This document shows, piece after piece, positions 33,565 through 41,276 of a DNA stretch of 64,000 nucleotides. Source of the stretch: Acd1 sp049973945 (GTDB lineage Archaea > Thermoproteota > Thermoprotei_A > Sulfolobales > Sulfolobaceae). Position 1 is the first letter of the stretch. Every line of letters begins with the position of its first letter. The stretch spans positions 49,517-113,516 of the forward strand of contig JBMFJH010000003.1 in NCBI GenBank assembly GCA_049973945.1, in the 5' to 3' direction. Under the pieces are notes generated by a model, which did not search any database, was not told the origin of the DNA, and saw only the letters and a program-made list of their open reading frames with translations. Both the position numbers and the translations under genes were made by a program.

Positions 33565-34546
33565 CGAGTTCTACGGGCGCGTCCTCAAGTCTGTTAGTTG
33601 CGTGAAGGCAACGTACGACATCGACTCGCTCCTCTTCGCATTCATCCTCTCGACGCAGGGCAACAGGCAAACAGCGATAACCTTCGGGAAAGGGGAGAAC
33701 TGCGAGCTGAGCCTAGTCAAGGGTAAGGACGGAGGGAAAAGGGTTATCCTCGAGGGGGATGAGCTGATACTTGGGAGGTCTTCCTTCTCCTCACTAGTCC
33801 CGGTCAACTCCGGCCTCGTCCTTCCGATACTTCTGGGGATGTTCGCCTCCTCTGTTATGGAGAGGAGGCAATTAACCCAGTTGGAGGAGGCGAGACTCGA
33901 GGAGGCAACTCAAGCGAGTAGGGACTTGACCGTGGAGGACGGCTTCAAGTTGCCCAACTACAAGCACTTACCGCTCTTCTCGTCGCTCACGCTCTCGATT
34001 GACCCCTACTTCCCCGGAATTTCAGGAAACAGACAAGGGGCAGAAGCGGTTCTCAGGGAGCTGAAGATCGACCTGACCGCGAACCTGGAGTCGCTCAGCG
34101 ATGCCCAGAAGAACTCCCTGGGCTATAGATTAGTGTTAACTGCCCAGAAACACAACCCCACGTTCAGCAATTCCGACCTCTTCGGGAGGAGGGCCTTCCT
34201 GAAAGATCTCGACCTACTCGAGCTGACGTTCGCTTCCATGTACGTATTGGATACGCTGGGCCCGGGCTACCTCTTCCAAACAGTGAACGATCCCCACTTC
34301 GCGGAGGTTCTTGTCCACATCTTCAGGGACGAGGTGGGCAGGGGGTTCAAGATAGATGCTGTGACCGAGAGGAACAACGCTGTTGTCGTTGAGACCAACT
34401 TGAAGTCCCCCCTCTTAGTCAGGCAGATCCTCCTGCAGGCCGGCAAGCTGAGGCCGGACAAAGTCGTCGCGATAAGCGTAGGGAGCGAGGTCTACACTAG
34501 CAGGTATTTCACGAACTCGGGCAAGGAGGGTTTGATAAGGATTTGA
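33524..34546 (+). CDS. RecJ/Cdc45-like protein with degenerate DHH motifs
   Basis: The protein has 340 residues. The N terminus ATYDIDSLLFAFIL aligns with motif I of DHH/RecJ proteins (normally HxDxDG), with the His replaced by Tyr. No DHH triplet and no clear GGGH are seen, so nuclease activity is unlikely. Crenarchaeal Cdc45 counterparts are such RecJ-like proteins and work with GINS and MCM in replication. The location next to pcc1 and rpl10e agrees with gene order I recall from Sulfolobus. It overlaps the upstream gene by 41 nt. Confidence 0.6.
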   Translation: MEKYLSEPPKEKVDEFYGRVLKSVSCVKATYDIDSLLFAFILSTQGNRQTAITFGKGENCELSLVKGKDGGKRVILEGDELILGRSSFSSLVPVNSGLVLPILLGMFASSVMERRQLTQLEEARLEEATQASRDLTVEDGFKLPNYKHLPLFSSLTLSIDPYFPGISGNRQGAEAVLRELKIDLTANLESLSDAQKNSLGYRLVLTAQKHNPTFSNSDLFGRRAFLKDLDLLELTFASMYVLDTLGPGYLFQTVNDPHFAEVLVHIFRDEVGRGFKIDAVTERNNAVVVETNLKSPLLVRQILLQAGKLRPDKVVAISVGSEVYTSRYFTNSGKEGLIRI

Positions 34547-34806
34547 ACGACGAGCCGCTGAAGATCAGGATAGAGATCGAGATCCCTACGGATCACGCCG
34601 CCGAGATCGAGAGGTCTGTGAGCGTCGACAACGTGGGTATCCCGGAGGGGATAGAGCTCAAGGTCTATCGCGGTGACCGGGTGCTTTACATCGTAGCAGA
34701 ATGTACTTGCGTCGAACCTAGGAAGATCCTCACGCTCAGGAACACGGTCGACGACTTACTCGTGAACGTCAACGCGGTGTTGAGGGTGTTAGAAACCGTT
34801 AAATAA
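34543..34806 (+). CDS. pcc1: KEOPS subunit Pcc1-like protein
   Basis: The protein has 87 residues with the beta-alpha-beta-beta-alpha pattern of Pcc1: IRIEIEIPTDHAAEIERSVS, a strand pair, then ILTLRNTVDDLLVNVNAVLR. Pcc1 dimerises and supports the KEOPS complex that makes t6A37 in tRNAs decoding ANN codons. The TTG start overlaps the preceding stop (TTGA). Confidence 0.75.
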   Translation: MNDEPLKIRIEIEIPTDHAAEIERSVSVDNVGIPEGIELKVYRGDRVLYIVAECTCVEPRKILTLRNTVDDLLVNVNAVLRVLETVK

Positions 34807-34836
34807 TCTGGTATGAGGATTAGCCTAGGGTCTAGA

Positions 34837-35367
34837 ATGCCCCTGAGACCTGGAAGGTGCTACAGGCACTTCTCGGGACCTGCTTATACGAGGAAGGAGT
34901 ACATCCCAGGAGTTCCGATGCCGAAGATAACTAAGTTCACGGCTGGTAACTCGAAGGGCGACTTCGACTTCGAGCTGAGGCTAGTAGCTACAGAAGTCGG
35001 CCAGATCAGGCACAACGCCCTAGAGGCGGCGCGTGTTAACGCCCTCAAGTTCCTCAGCAGAAAGACGGGAGGCGAGACCGAGTTCTGGCTGTGGGTGCTG
35101 AAGTACCCTCACCACGTGCTCAGGGAGAACAAGATGATGGCCTTCGCCGGAGCGGACAGGCTTCAGGACGGGATGAGGCTGTCCTTCGGCAAGCCCATCG
35201 GGACTGCCGCGAGGGTGAACAAGCAGGGAGAGGTAATCATGGTACTGAGAGTCCCTGCGAAGCACCTGGAAGTGGCCAAGCAGGCCCTCGAAATAGCGAA
35301 GTCGAAAATGCCGCTGAAAATGAGGATAGAGATAGTTCCCCTCAAGAAGGAGGCACCAGCTCAGTGA
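34837..35367 (+). CDS. rpl10e: Ribosomal protein L10e (uL16 family)
   Basis: The protein has about 176 residues. It starts at MPLRPGRCYRHFSGPAYTRK, the family N terminus, although an in-frame ATG lies 8 codons upstream at 34813. Further matches include IPGVPMPKITKFTAGN and FWLWVLKYPHHVLRENKM. It binds 23S rRNA near the A-site and central protuberance of the large subunit. It is in a co-directional informational operon; the GTG start of dph2 overlaps its stop. Confidence 0.94.
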   Translation: MPLRPGRCYRHFSGPAYTRKEYIPGVPMPKITKFTAGNSKGDFDFELRLVATEVGQIRHNALEAARVNALKFLSRKTGGETEFWLWVLKYPHHVLRENKMMAFAGADRLQDGMRLSFGKPIGTAARVNKQGEVIMVLRVPAKHLEVAKQALEIAKSKMPLKMRIEIVPLKKEAPAQ

Positions 35368-36362
35368 GTTATGACTTCGACTTAACGAAGGTTTTTCATG
35401 AGCTCGAACGAAGGAACCCCAAGAGGGTTCTCCTCCAGTTCCCTGAAGGGTTAAGGCATTACTCCGTCAAGGTTCTAGACGAGCTAAGAGGACACTTCCC
35501 CGACGTGGAGTTCCTCGTGAGCGCAGAGCCTTCCTGGGGAGCCTGTGACCTGGCTGACGACGAAGCGCAATTAGTCAAGGCCGACGTGATAGTTCATTTC
35601 GGTCACACGCCCTACCCCTGGTACTCGCATAAGATCCCAACAGTTTACGTCCCGGTTTTCAGCAAGCTCGACCTCAGCGACGAAGTGCTTCTCGAGTTAG
35701 CCAGGGAACTTACAGCTATCGGAGCGAAGAGGGTCAACGTCAGTGCCGTGTTACAGCACGTCCACCTCGTTCCGAAGGTGAAGGAGTTCCTCAGGGCCAA
35801 AGGCTTCGAAGCGTTCTCTGGGTTCGCAAGGCCACCCTTCATGCTGGAGGGTCAAGTGCTCGGGTGCGACTACTATGCTGTCAGGGACGACGCCGAAGCT
35901 TACGTTAACGTCTCGGGTGGGCTCTTCCACAGCCTGGGGGTCGCGTTGACAACTATGAAGCCGACCTTCAAGCTCGATCCATACGAGGGGAGAGTCGTAG
36001 ACGTCACGAGGGAAGCGTATAGAGTCCTCAAGGTCAGGATGGCGAAAGTCTTCGAGGCAAGGGACAAGGGGGTCTGGGGGATCATCCAAGGGATGAAACT
36101 CGGTCAGAACAGGCCGACCCTCGTGGAACTACTGAGGAGGGGCCTAGAGAAGAAAGGGAAGAGGGTTTACGTGTTCACCAACAGGGTCACGACCAAGGAC
36201 GCACTGAGGAACTTGCCACCAGAAATCGAAGTCTTCGTGGTGACTTCCTGTCCTAGGGTCCCAACAGACGACCTGTACGACTTCGAGAAACCCGTGCTCA
36301 CGCCCGGAGAGGCGAAAATGATAATTAACGATGACCTGAATAACTACATATTCCCGTGGTGA
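35364..36362 (+). CDS. dph2: Diphthamide biosynthesis protein Dph2
   Basis: The protein has about 332 residues and three cysteines placed as in archaeal Dph2: EPSWGACDLADDE, VLGCDYYAV and VVTSCPRVPTDD. They bind a [4Fe-4S] cluster that cleaves S-adenosylmethionine to a 3-amino-3-carboxypropyl radical, the first step of diphthamide synthesis on EF2. The GTG at 35364 overlaps the L10e stop in a GTGA junction, so it is preferred to the much longer upstream frame. Confidence 0.9.
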   Translation: MSYDFDLTKVFHELERRNPKRVLLQFPEGLRHYSVKVLDELRGHFPDVEFLVSAEPSWGACDLADDEAQLVKADVIVHFGHTPYPWYSHKIPTVYVPVFSKLDLSDEVLLELARELTAIGAKRVNVSAVLQHVHLVPKVKEFLRAKGFEAFSGFARPPFMLEGQVLGCDYYAVRDDAEAYVNVSGGLFHSLGVALTTMKPTFKLDPYEGRVVDVTREAYRVLKVRMAKVFEARDKGVWGIIQGMKLGQNRPTLVELLRRGLEKKGKRVYVFTNRVTTKDALRNLPPEIEVFVVTSCPRVPTDDLYDFEKPVLTPGEAKMIINDDLNNYIFPW

Positions 36363-36365
36363 GCT

Positions 36366-36929
36366 TTGAGGAGCCAGTCGGACTTCGCCCTACCAGGAGA
36401 GGAGATCGGGGTCATTGAGGAGCTGTTGCCCGGAGAGGGGACCTACGAGGACGACGGAACCGTTAGGGCCGCGGTTGTGGGGAGAGTCTTCATCGACATG
36501 ATAAACCGGAAGGGGAACGTGACGACCTCGAAGAGGCCGGGGATGCTCTCGATCAGGAAGGCCAAGTACGTATACTTCCTAGTGGAGCAGGTGAAGGAGG
36601 ACCTCGCCATCGGTACCATTGTAGGGATAGAGGACAGGCCCGTGAACTCCCACCTCAGCGCCTATATCCACATCTCGCAAGTCGCCAACAAAAGGATCGA
36701 GAGGCTGACGGACTACTTGAAGGCTGGGGACATAGTTAAGGCAAGGCCTTTAGGGAGCGCATTGCCAATTCCACTGACCATAAAGCAACAGGACTTAGGC
36801 GTGGTTCTGGCCAAGTGTTCGGTCTGTGGCGGCGATATGGTTCAGGTTGACGAAGAGCATTTAAGATGCGTGGTCTGTAAGAACGTTGAGTCTAGGAAAC
36901 TGCCTGAGGTGAGAAGACGTGGAAGTTGA
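36366..36929 (+). CDS. csl4: Exosome subunit Csl4
   Basis: The protein has 187 residues. An N-terminal domain (FALPGEEIGVIEELLPGEGT) is followed by an S1-like RNA-binding domain (VNSHLSAYIHISQVA) and a C-terminal zinc ribbon, CSVCGG...CVVC. This is the Csl4 cap protein of the archaeal exosome, which binds RNA and recruits DnaG. The start is TTG, 3 nt after dph2. It overlaps rpoL by 11 nt. Confidence 0.9.
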   Translation: MRSQSDFALPGEEIGVIEELLPGEGTYEDDGTVRAAVVGRVFIDMINRKGNVTTSKRPGMLSIRKAKYVYFLVEQVKEDLAIGTIVGIEDRPVNSHLSAYIHISQVANKRIERLTDYLKAGDIVKARPLGSALPIPLTIKQQDLGVVLAKCSVCGGDMVQVDEEHLRCVVCKNVESRKLPEVRRRGS

Positions 36930-37191
36930 GGTGACGAGGTCTGGCAAGGACTACGCCGAGATCAAGGTGAAGGGGGAGGAACACACGCTCGGGAACCTGG
37001 TTGCCCAGTACTTGCTGAGGGTTCCAGGCGTCAAGTTCGCGAGTTACTCGATGCCTCACCCCTTAATCAACGAGATCCTAATCAGGGTTATGACCGACGG
37101 GAGTACTTCGCCCTATGAGGCCTTCAAGAAGGCCGTGGAAATGATTCAGAACGACCTGGGCAGGTTCGAGGAAGAGTTGAACAGGGCTTGA
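36919..37191 (+). CDS. rpoL: RNA polymerase subunit L (Rpb11 homologue)
   Basis: The protein has 90 residues, the full family length. HTLGNLVAQYLLRVPGVKFASY followed by MPHPLINEILIRVMTDG is the conserved dimerisation motif with subunit D. The start is GTG, inside csl4. Confidence 0.94.
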   Translation: MEVEVTRSGKDYAEIKVKGEEHTLGNLVAQYLLRVPGVKFASYSMPHPLINEILIRVMTDGSTSPYEAFKKAVEMIQNDLGRFEEELNRA

Positions 37192-37445
37192 AGAGGGAGG
37201 CAAGGAGGGCAGTCATTTATGAAGGCAGAGTCGCGGTTATCTGCGTTTATAGAGGCGAAATAATTGAGCACGTTTTCATAGGACGTAACAGGGAAGAAGC
37301 ACTTAGACTGTTCGGCGAGTCCACCGTTAGAGAAGAGGTGAAGGAATTCGTCGAAGACCCCACGTTGCTGGAGCAGTGCGCCGTTGTCGGCCAGGCTATC
37401 GAAGATAAAGCTAAAAGGAATTCCATGGGAAGGATTGAGCATTGA
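37188..37445 (+). CDS. Small unknown protein between rpoL and tfs
   Basis: The protein has 85 residues with a beta-strand-rich first half (AVIYEGRVAVICVYRGEIIEHVFIG) and helical rest (REEVKEFVEDPTLLEQCAVVGQAIEDKA). No family is recognised. The TTG start overlaps the rpoL stop and its stop overlaps the TFS reading frame, so it is translated with transcription and RNA-processing proteins and may act with them. Confidence 0.65.
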   Translation: MKREARRAVIYEGRVAVICVYRGEIIEHVFIGRNREEALRLFGESTVREEVKEFVEDPTLLEQCAVVGQAIEDKAKRNSMGRIEH

Positions 37446-37450
37446 GCTCC

Positions 37451-37783
37451 ATGAAGTTCTGCCCTAAGGACAAGAGCTTGATGGTTCCCCGGAAGGTCGG
37501 TGGGAAGACGGTTTACAGATGCCCAGTCTGTGGCTACGAGGAGGAAGCCTCGCCCGGAGGCTCGAAGCTCACCCAGACAATAAAGCACAGCGAGAAGGAG
37601 AAAACGCTCATTATCGATCAAGAGGTTCCAGCCGGTGCCCAGAAGATCAAGGGGGTCGTTTGCCCCTCTTGCGGGAACGACGAGGCCTACTTCTGGATCC
37701 TACAAACCAGGAGGGCGGACGAACCTCCTACGAGGTTTTACAAGTGCACCAAGTGTGGCAGGGTCTGGAGAGAATACGAGTGA
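37451..37783 (+). CDS. tfs: Transcript cleavage factor TFS
   Basis: The protein has about 110 residues and two zinc ribbons. The C-terminal ribbon is complete (CPSCGN...CTKCGRVWREY) and carries the catalytic acidic pair in TRRADEPPTRF, so it should stimulate RNA cleavage by backtracked polymerase. The N-terminal ribbon is unusual: it reads CPKD instead of CPxC, followed by CPVC, so one metal ligand seems to be Asp or missing. ATG 37451 gives the family N terminus; TTG 37442 overlapping the previous stop is an alternative. Confidence 0.88.
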   Translation: MKFCPKDKSLMVPRKVGGKTVYRCPVCGYEEEASPGGSKLTQTIKHSEKEKTLIIDQEVPAGAQKIKGVVCPSCGNDEAYFWILQTRRADEPPTRFYKCTKCGRVWREYE

Positions 37784-37795
37784 GCCTAAGTGTAG

Positions 37796-37884
37796 CGGAC
37801 CCGGGGGGATTCGAACCCCCGACCACCGGCTCCCTCCCGGCCCAATAGAAGGCCGGCGCTCTGTCCTGGCTGAGCTACGGGTCC
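37796..37884 (-). tRNA. tRNA-Arg(UCU) with a 14-nt intron
   Basis: Minus strand. The acceptor stem GGACCCG/CGGGTCC is perfect (7 bp) with discriminator G, no CCA encoded. The D stem is GCTC/GAGC. The T arm is GGGGG-TTCGAAT-CCCCC. The anticodon stem CCGGC/GCCGG is interrupted after position 37: loop C-U-[UCU]-A, then TTGGGCCGGGAGGG (37832-37845), then A38. This is the canonical 37/38 intron site of archaeal tRNAs, and intron GGCC can pair with exon GGCC to form the bulge-helix-bulge for splicing. Confidence 0.9.
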
Positions 37885-37924
37885 AATGTGCTGATCTCCT
37901 TGTCTCTTAATAACATTAATTTCC

Positions 37925-38641
37925 CTACAACGGGAGGCCGACGACGAGGCTCACGACGTAACCTATTAGGAAGAACGGGATTACGGGGACTCCCCAGGCG
38001 ACCCAGATCTCGGTGTCCTCGCGCACTACGCCCCTCCTCAACAACACTTCGAACCTCTTCCTCCAGTAGGCGTCGTCCTCCTCCACCTTGAAGTGCGTCC
38101 TGAGCCTTACGTTGCCCGACTCGTCTATTTCGGTAAGGGGGAAGTAGAACCTTGATTTAAGGAACTCCCCCACCGTCATTTTCTTCCCAGAGAAGGCTAT
38201 CACCCACTTACTGCCCCCGCTTAGGCTAGAGACGTCCCTTGCATTCCTCAACGCGTTAACGAGGCCCCATAGCACGATTGACACGGATGTGTAGATCACC
38301 ACAGTGATCGCCTCCCCTCCCAAGAGAGAAAGTCTAGGGAAGAGAGGGGGGAGCACTATCGGGTTACCTAGGCCGAGAAGTAAGATGAGCACCACGTCAG
38401 CCCCTCCCATCAGGCCCGCCTTGGCCATGACTAACAGGAGGACGACTGACACCGCGACGCTGTAGACGAACACGATGGGGTTCACGTAGGGCCACTCGAG
38501 GTAAGTGAATATGGCTAAGGGGAGGAACGGTATCCAGAGCTTGTTAGGAACCTCCCTGTACTTTATGTCGAAAACCGAAGTGACTACCAGCATCACCAGC
38601 GTGTAGGCTATTTGGACGGGGTATATCAAGAAGAGATCCAC
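37925..38641 (-). CDS. pibD: Prepilin peptidase PibD-like
   Basis: The protein has 238 residues, the usual PibD length, with about six membrane helices. The two catalytic aspartates are Asp25 in SVFDIKYREVPN and Asp81 in LMGGADVVLILL, matching the GxHyD aspartyl protease family. It removes class III signal peptides from archaellins, pilins and sugar-binding proteins. The large C-terminal hydrophilic loop (about 150-215) is also seen in the Sulfolobus proteins. GTG start. It converges on the tRNA gene. Confidence 0.85.
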   Translation of the reverse strand: MDLFLIYPVQIAYTLVMLVVTSVFDIKYREVPNKLWIPFLPLAIFTYLEWPYVNPIVFVYSVAVSVVLLLVMAKAGLMGGADVVLILLLGLGNPIVLPPLFPRLSLLGGEAITVVIYTSVSIVLWGLVNALRNARDVSSLSGGSKWVIAFSGKKMTVGEFLKSRFYFPLTEIDESGNVRLRTHFKVEEDDAYWRKRFEVLLRRGVVREDTEIWVAWGVPVIPFFLIGYVVSLVVGLPL

Positions 38642-38795
38642 GGCAGGAAGCCCTCCTCATCCCGCCCGCTACGGGGCCGTTGGAAGGCTAGATACCCCCA
38701 GCAATAATAAGCTCGCGCGAGGAATATATTGCTTGCTGAAACCCGAGGGCCCGGCACCATATGCTTAAAATGCTTATACCTCATTAAATCGTGCC

Positions 38796-39935
38796 ATGAG
38801 CTTCACGCTGTCTAAAGAGCTCGAGGAGTACCAGGCGAAGATAAGGGAGTACGCCCAGAAGACCGTGAGGGAGTACGCGAAGTACATGGACGAGACTAAC
38901 GACGGAGGAGACAAGATAGTCAAGGACTTGGCGAACATGGGCCTCTTAGGGATGAAACAGCCGAGGAAGTTCGGCGGCCTGGAACTAGGAGAGAGAGCCT
39001 TCGCTATCGCGACTGAGGAGTTGGGCGCTGAAAGCGGAGGCGCCTCCCACAGCCTCCACACGCAACAGAACGCGTTGCAGTTGCTCTACAGCGTCGGAGG
39101 GGACTCCGCGGCTGAGTGGATCGAGAGGGGGATCAAAGGCCAGGAGATCTACGCCGTCGCGTTAACCGAGCCTCAGGCGGGTTCCGATTTGGGCGCCCTC
39201 CAGACGACCGCGAAGCCCGAAGGCAACGAGCTTGTGATCAACGGCGAGAAGATCTTCACCAGCGGCGCAACTTACGCCACTAAAATGGTTGTTCTCGCGA
39301 GGACGAGCGGGAACCCCGGCGACAGGCAGGGAATTTCGTTGCTCTTGGTAGACGCCAAGACCCCAGGCATAAAGGTGCAGAAGCTCGACCTCATGGGAAT
39401 TAGGGGTGCAGGGATCGGCTACGTGAAGTTCGAGAACGTGAGGGTTCCGAAGGACAGCATAATCGGCAAGGAGGGCGACGCGTACAGGGGGGCCCTCAAG
39501 GGCTTGATGATCTCCAGGAACGGTTACGCAGGGATAGCCCTCGGAATAGCGAGGGGAGCGTTAGAGGAGGCCATAGTAAGGGCTCAGACCAGGAAGCAGT
39601 TTGGCAAACCCATCATTGAACAGGAGTGGATAGGCTTCAACCTGGCCGACGCCTACATCAAGGTGGAAGCTACCAGGCTCCTCATACACAGGGCAGCCGA
39701 CCTCCTCGACAGGGGAGTCGAAGCGACTGTAGAGGCTTCGATGGCCAAGTACTTCGCCGCCGTCACAGCTGTCGAGGTAACTAGGTTAGCCTTGCACATA
39801 TTCGGCGGCCACGGCCTCAACAGGGGCTCTAAGGTGGAGAGGCTCTACAGGGACGCTAAGATCATGGAGATAGCGGAGGGCACCAACGAGATGCAGTTGC
39901 TCGCCGTCACAAGGCTCTTCCAACCAAAGAAATGA
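38796..39935 (+). CDS. Acyl-CoA dehydrogenase
   Basis: The protein has 379 residues. It contains VALTEPQAGSDLGALQTTA, KIFTSGATYATKMVV, RKQFGKPIIEQEWI and IMEIAEGTNEMQ; the Glu in the last motif is at the usual catalytic-base position. It should be an FAD enzyme that introduces a trans-2 double bond into acyl-CoA, passing electrons to ETF. A TATA-like CTTATACC lies about 20-27 nt upstream. It is convergent with a permease gene. Confidence 0.92.
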   Translation: MSFTLSKELEEYQAKIREYAQKTVREYAKYMDETNDGGDKIVKDLANMGLLGMKQPRKFGGLELGERAFAIATEELGAESGGASHSLHTQQNALQLLYSVGGDSAAEWIERGIKGQEIYAVALTEPQAGSDLGALQTTAKPEGNELVINGEKIFTSGATYATKMVVLARTSGNPGDRQGISLLLVDAKTPGIKVQKLDLMGIRGAGIGYVKFENVRVPKDSIIGKEGDAYRGALKGLMISRNGYAGIALGIARGALEEAIVRAQTRKQFGKPIIEQEWIGFNLADAYIKVEATRLLIHRAADLLDRGVEATVEASMAKYFAAVTAVEVTRLALHIFGGHGLNRGSKVERLYRDAKIMEIAEGTNEMQLLAVTRLFQPKK

Positions 39936-41125
39936 AGGCGTAATAGATAACGAAGTTAACTAGGAGAACCGGAACGGAATATTTCATGAACTCCCAATAG
40001 TCGAGTTTTTTCCCCTCCCCTAATTTCTGACGCCCTCGAAACTATCAGGTTGCTCGCCGCCCCTAGTAACGTGAAATTGCCCGCTATCGTGCTGCCAGCA
40101 GCTAGGGCTATGAGGAGAGGGACGCTGTTATTGGACGACGACACGTAAGGTAAAAGGAGAGCGACCAGAGGCACATTGCTAATGACCTGGCTCAGTAAGA
40201 CGCTTACAATCATCACGCCGAAGACCGTGTTGAGTCCAGGCAATACGGCGAGAATCGAGTCAACCACTCCGCCCTGCTTCAACCCTCCAACGAACATGAA
40301 GAGGCCGAGGAACAGGACTAACGTGGGGTAGTCGACCCCAATTATCACGGCCTCCCTCTTCCTCGTAAGCACCAGGAGTATTACCGCCCCTATCAGGAAA
40401 GCGAAGACCATGTCGTATCCCAGGGAGGACGCGACCGCCCCGGCCACTACTGTCAGTATTAGCAACGCCAAAGCCAGCCTGGCCAGGCCTTTGTCCTTCA
40501 AGGGCGGTAACTCGGCGAACGGGGGATCTGTCACTTTAACGGGCAGAAGTCCCCTGAACTCGAGGGACATTAAGTAAGGCGTTACAACGAGGTTAATCGC
40601 GGTTGGGACTGCCAAGACTAGGAAGGTTAGGAAGGGGTTCGGCATGTTCCCCTCTAGGGCCACGAGCACGTTCTGCGGGTTGCCTATTGGGGTCATCACA
40701 CTCCCCACGGTGACGCCGAAGGCAACTGCATATAGGAAGGGCCTCTCGTCCACATTGAGAACCCTGGCCACGTTGAGGAGAATGGGGGTGAATGACGCAG
40801 CTATCGCGTCGTTGCTCGCCACGGAGCTCGGGAGGCCGGAGACTAAGAAGCTCACCGACATGATTTTCCTTGGATCCCTGTACTTCGCGACAATCCTGTA
40901 AGCGGCGTACTCGAAGAAGCCAGAAACCTCAAGAGCAGAAGTGAACACGAAGAGGGCCAGGAGGAAAAGTATCACGTTAAGGTCTATGCTCGCTATCGCC
41001 TCCTCTGGGCTCTCTACCCCTAGGGCCACCATTAAAGTCCCACCTAACAGGAGGGCGAGCCAGGGCGGAATACCGAGCCTGCCCCTAAGGGCTAAGAGGG
41101 TTGATCGTAACCAGGCCAACCGCAA
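39907..41125 (-). pseudogene. ArsB/NhaD-like permease with a C-terminal frameshift
   Basis: The intact part (39956-41125) gives 389 residues with 10 or 11 membrane segments and the family motif PSSVASNDAIAASFTPI and GSVMTPIGNPQNVLVA. The frame ends with an unlikely tail after a run of six T on the plus strand (40006-40011). If one base is removed there, the next frame reads KLDYWEFMKYSVPVLLVN and FVIYYAFISL, the usual last helix, and stops at 39907. So the gene has either a real +1 frameshift or an indel error at the homopolymer. The substrate may be arsenite, sodium or an organic anion. TTG start. Confidence 0.7.
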
Positions 41126-41276
41126 GGGCTACGTAGTTCAAAGCTCTTCAGACACCGCTAGGAACTCTCCTAATCAAAGTCTTCCGTCAGGGCGATGTGG
41201 TTGACTATTAAAAGTGAGCGGACATGAGGATGAGGTTTACCTCTAATAAGACCATGCAGGGGTTAGCGATTATTTC

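Noticed and set aside
35091..35363. 91-codon extension of Dph2 inside rpl10e
   Set aside because: It is a shadow frame of the ribosomal protein gene; the family N terminus begins at the GTG overlapping the L10e stop.
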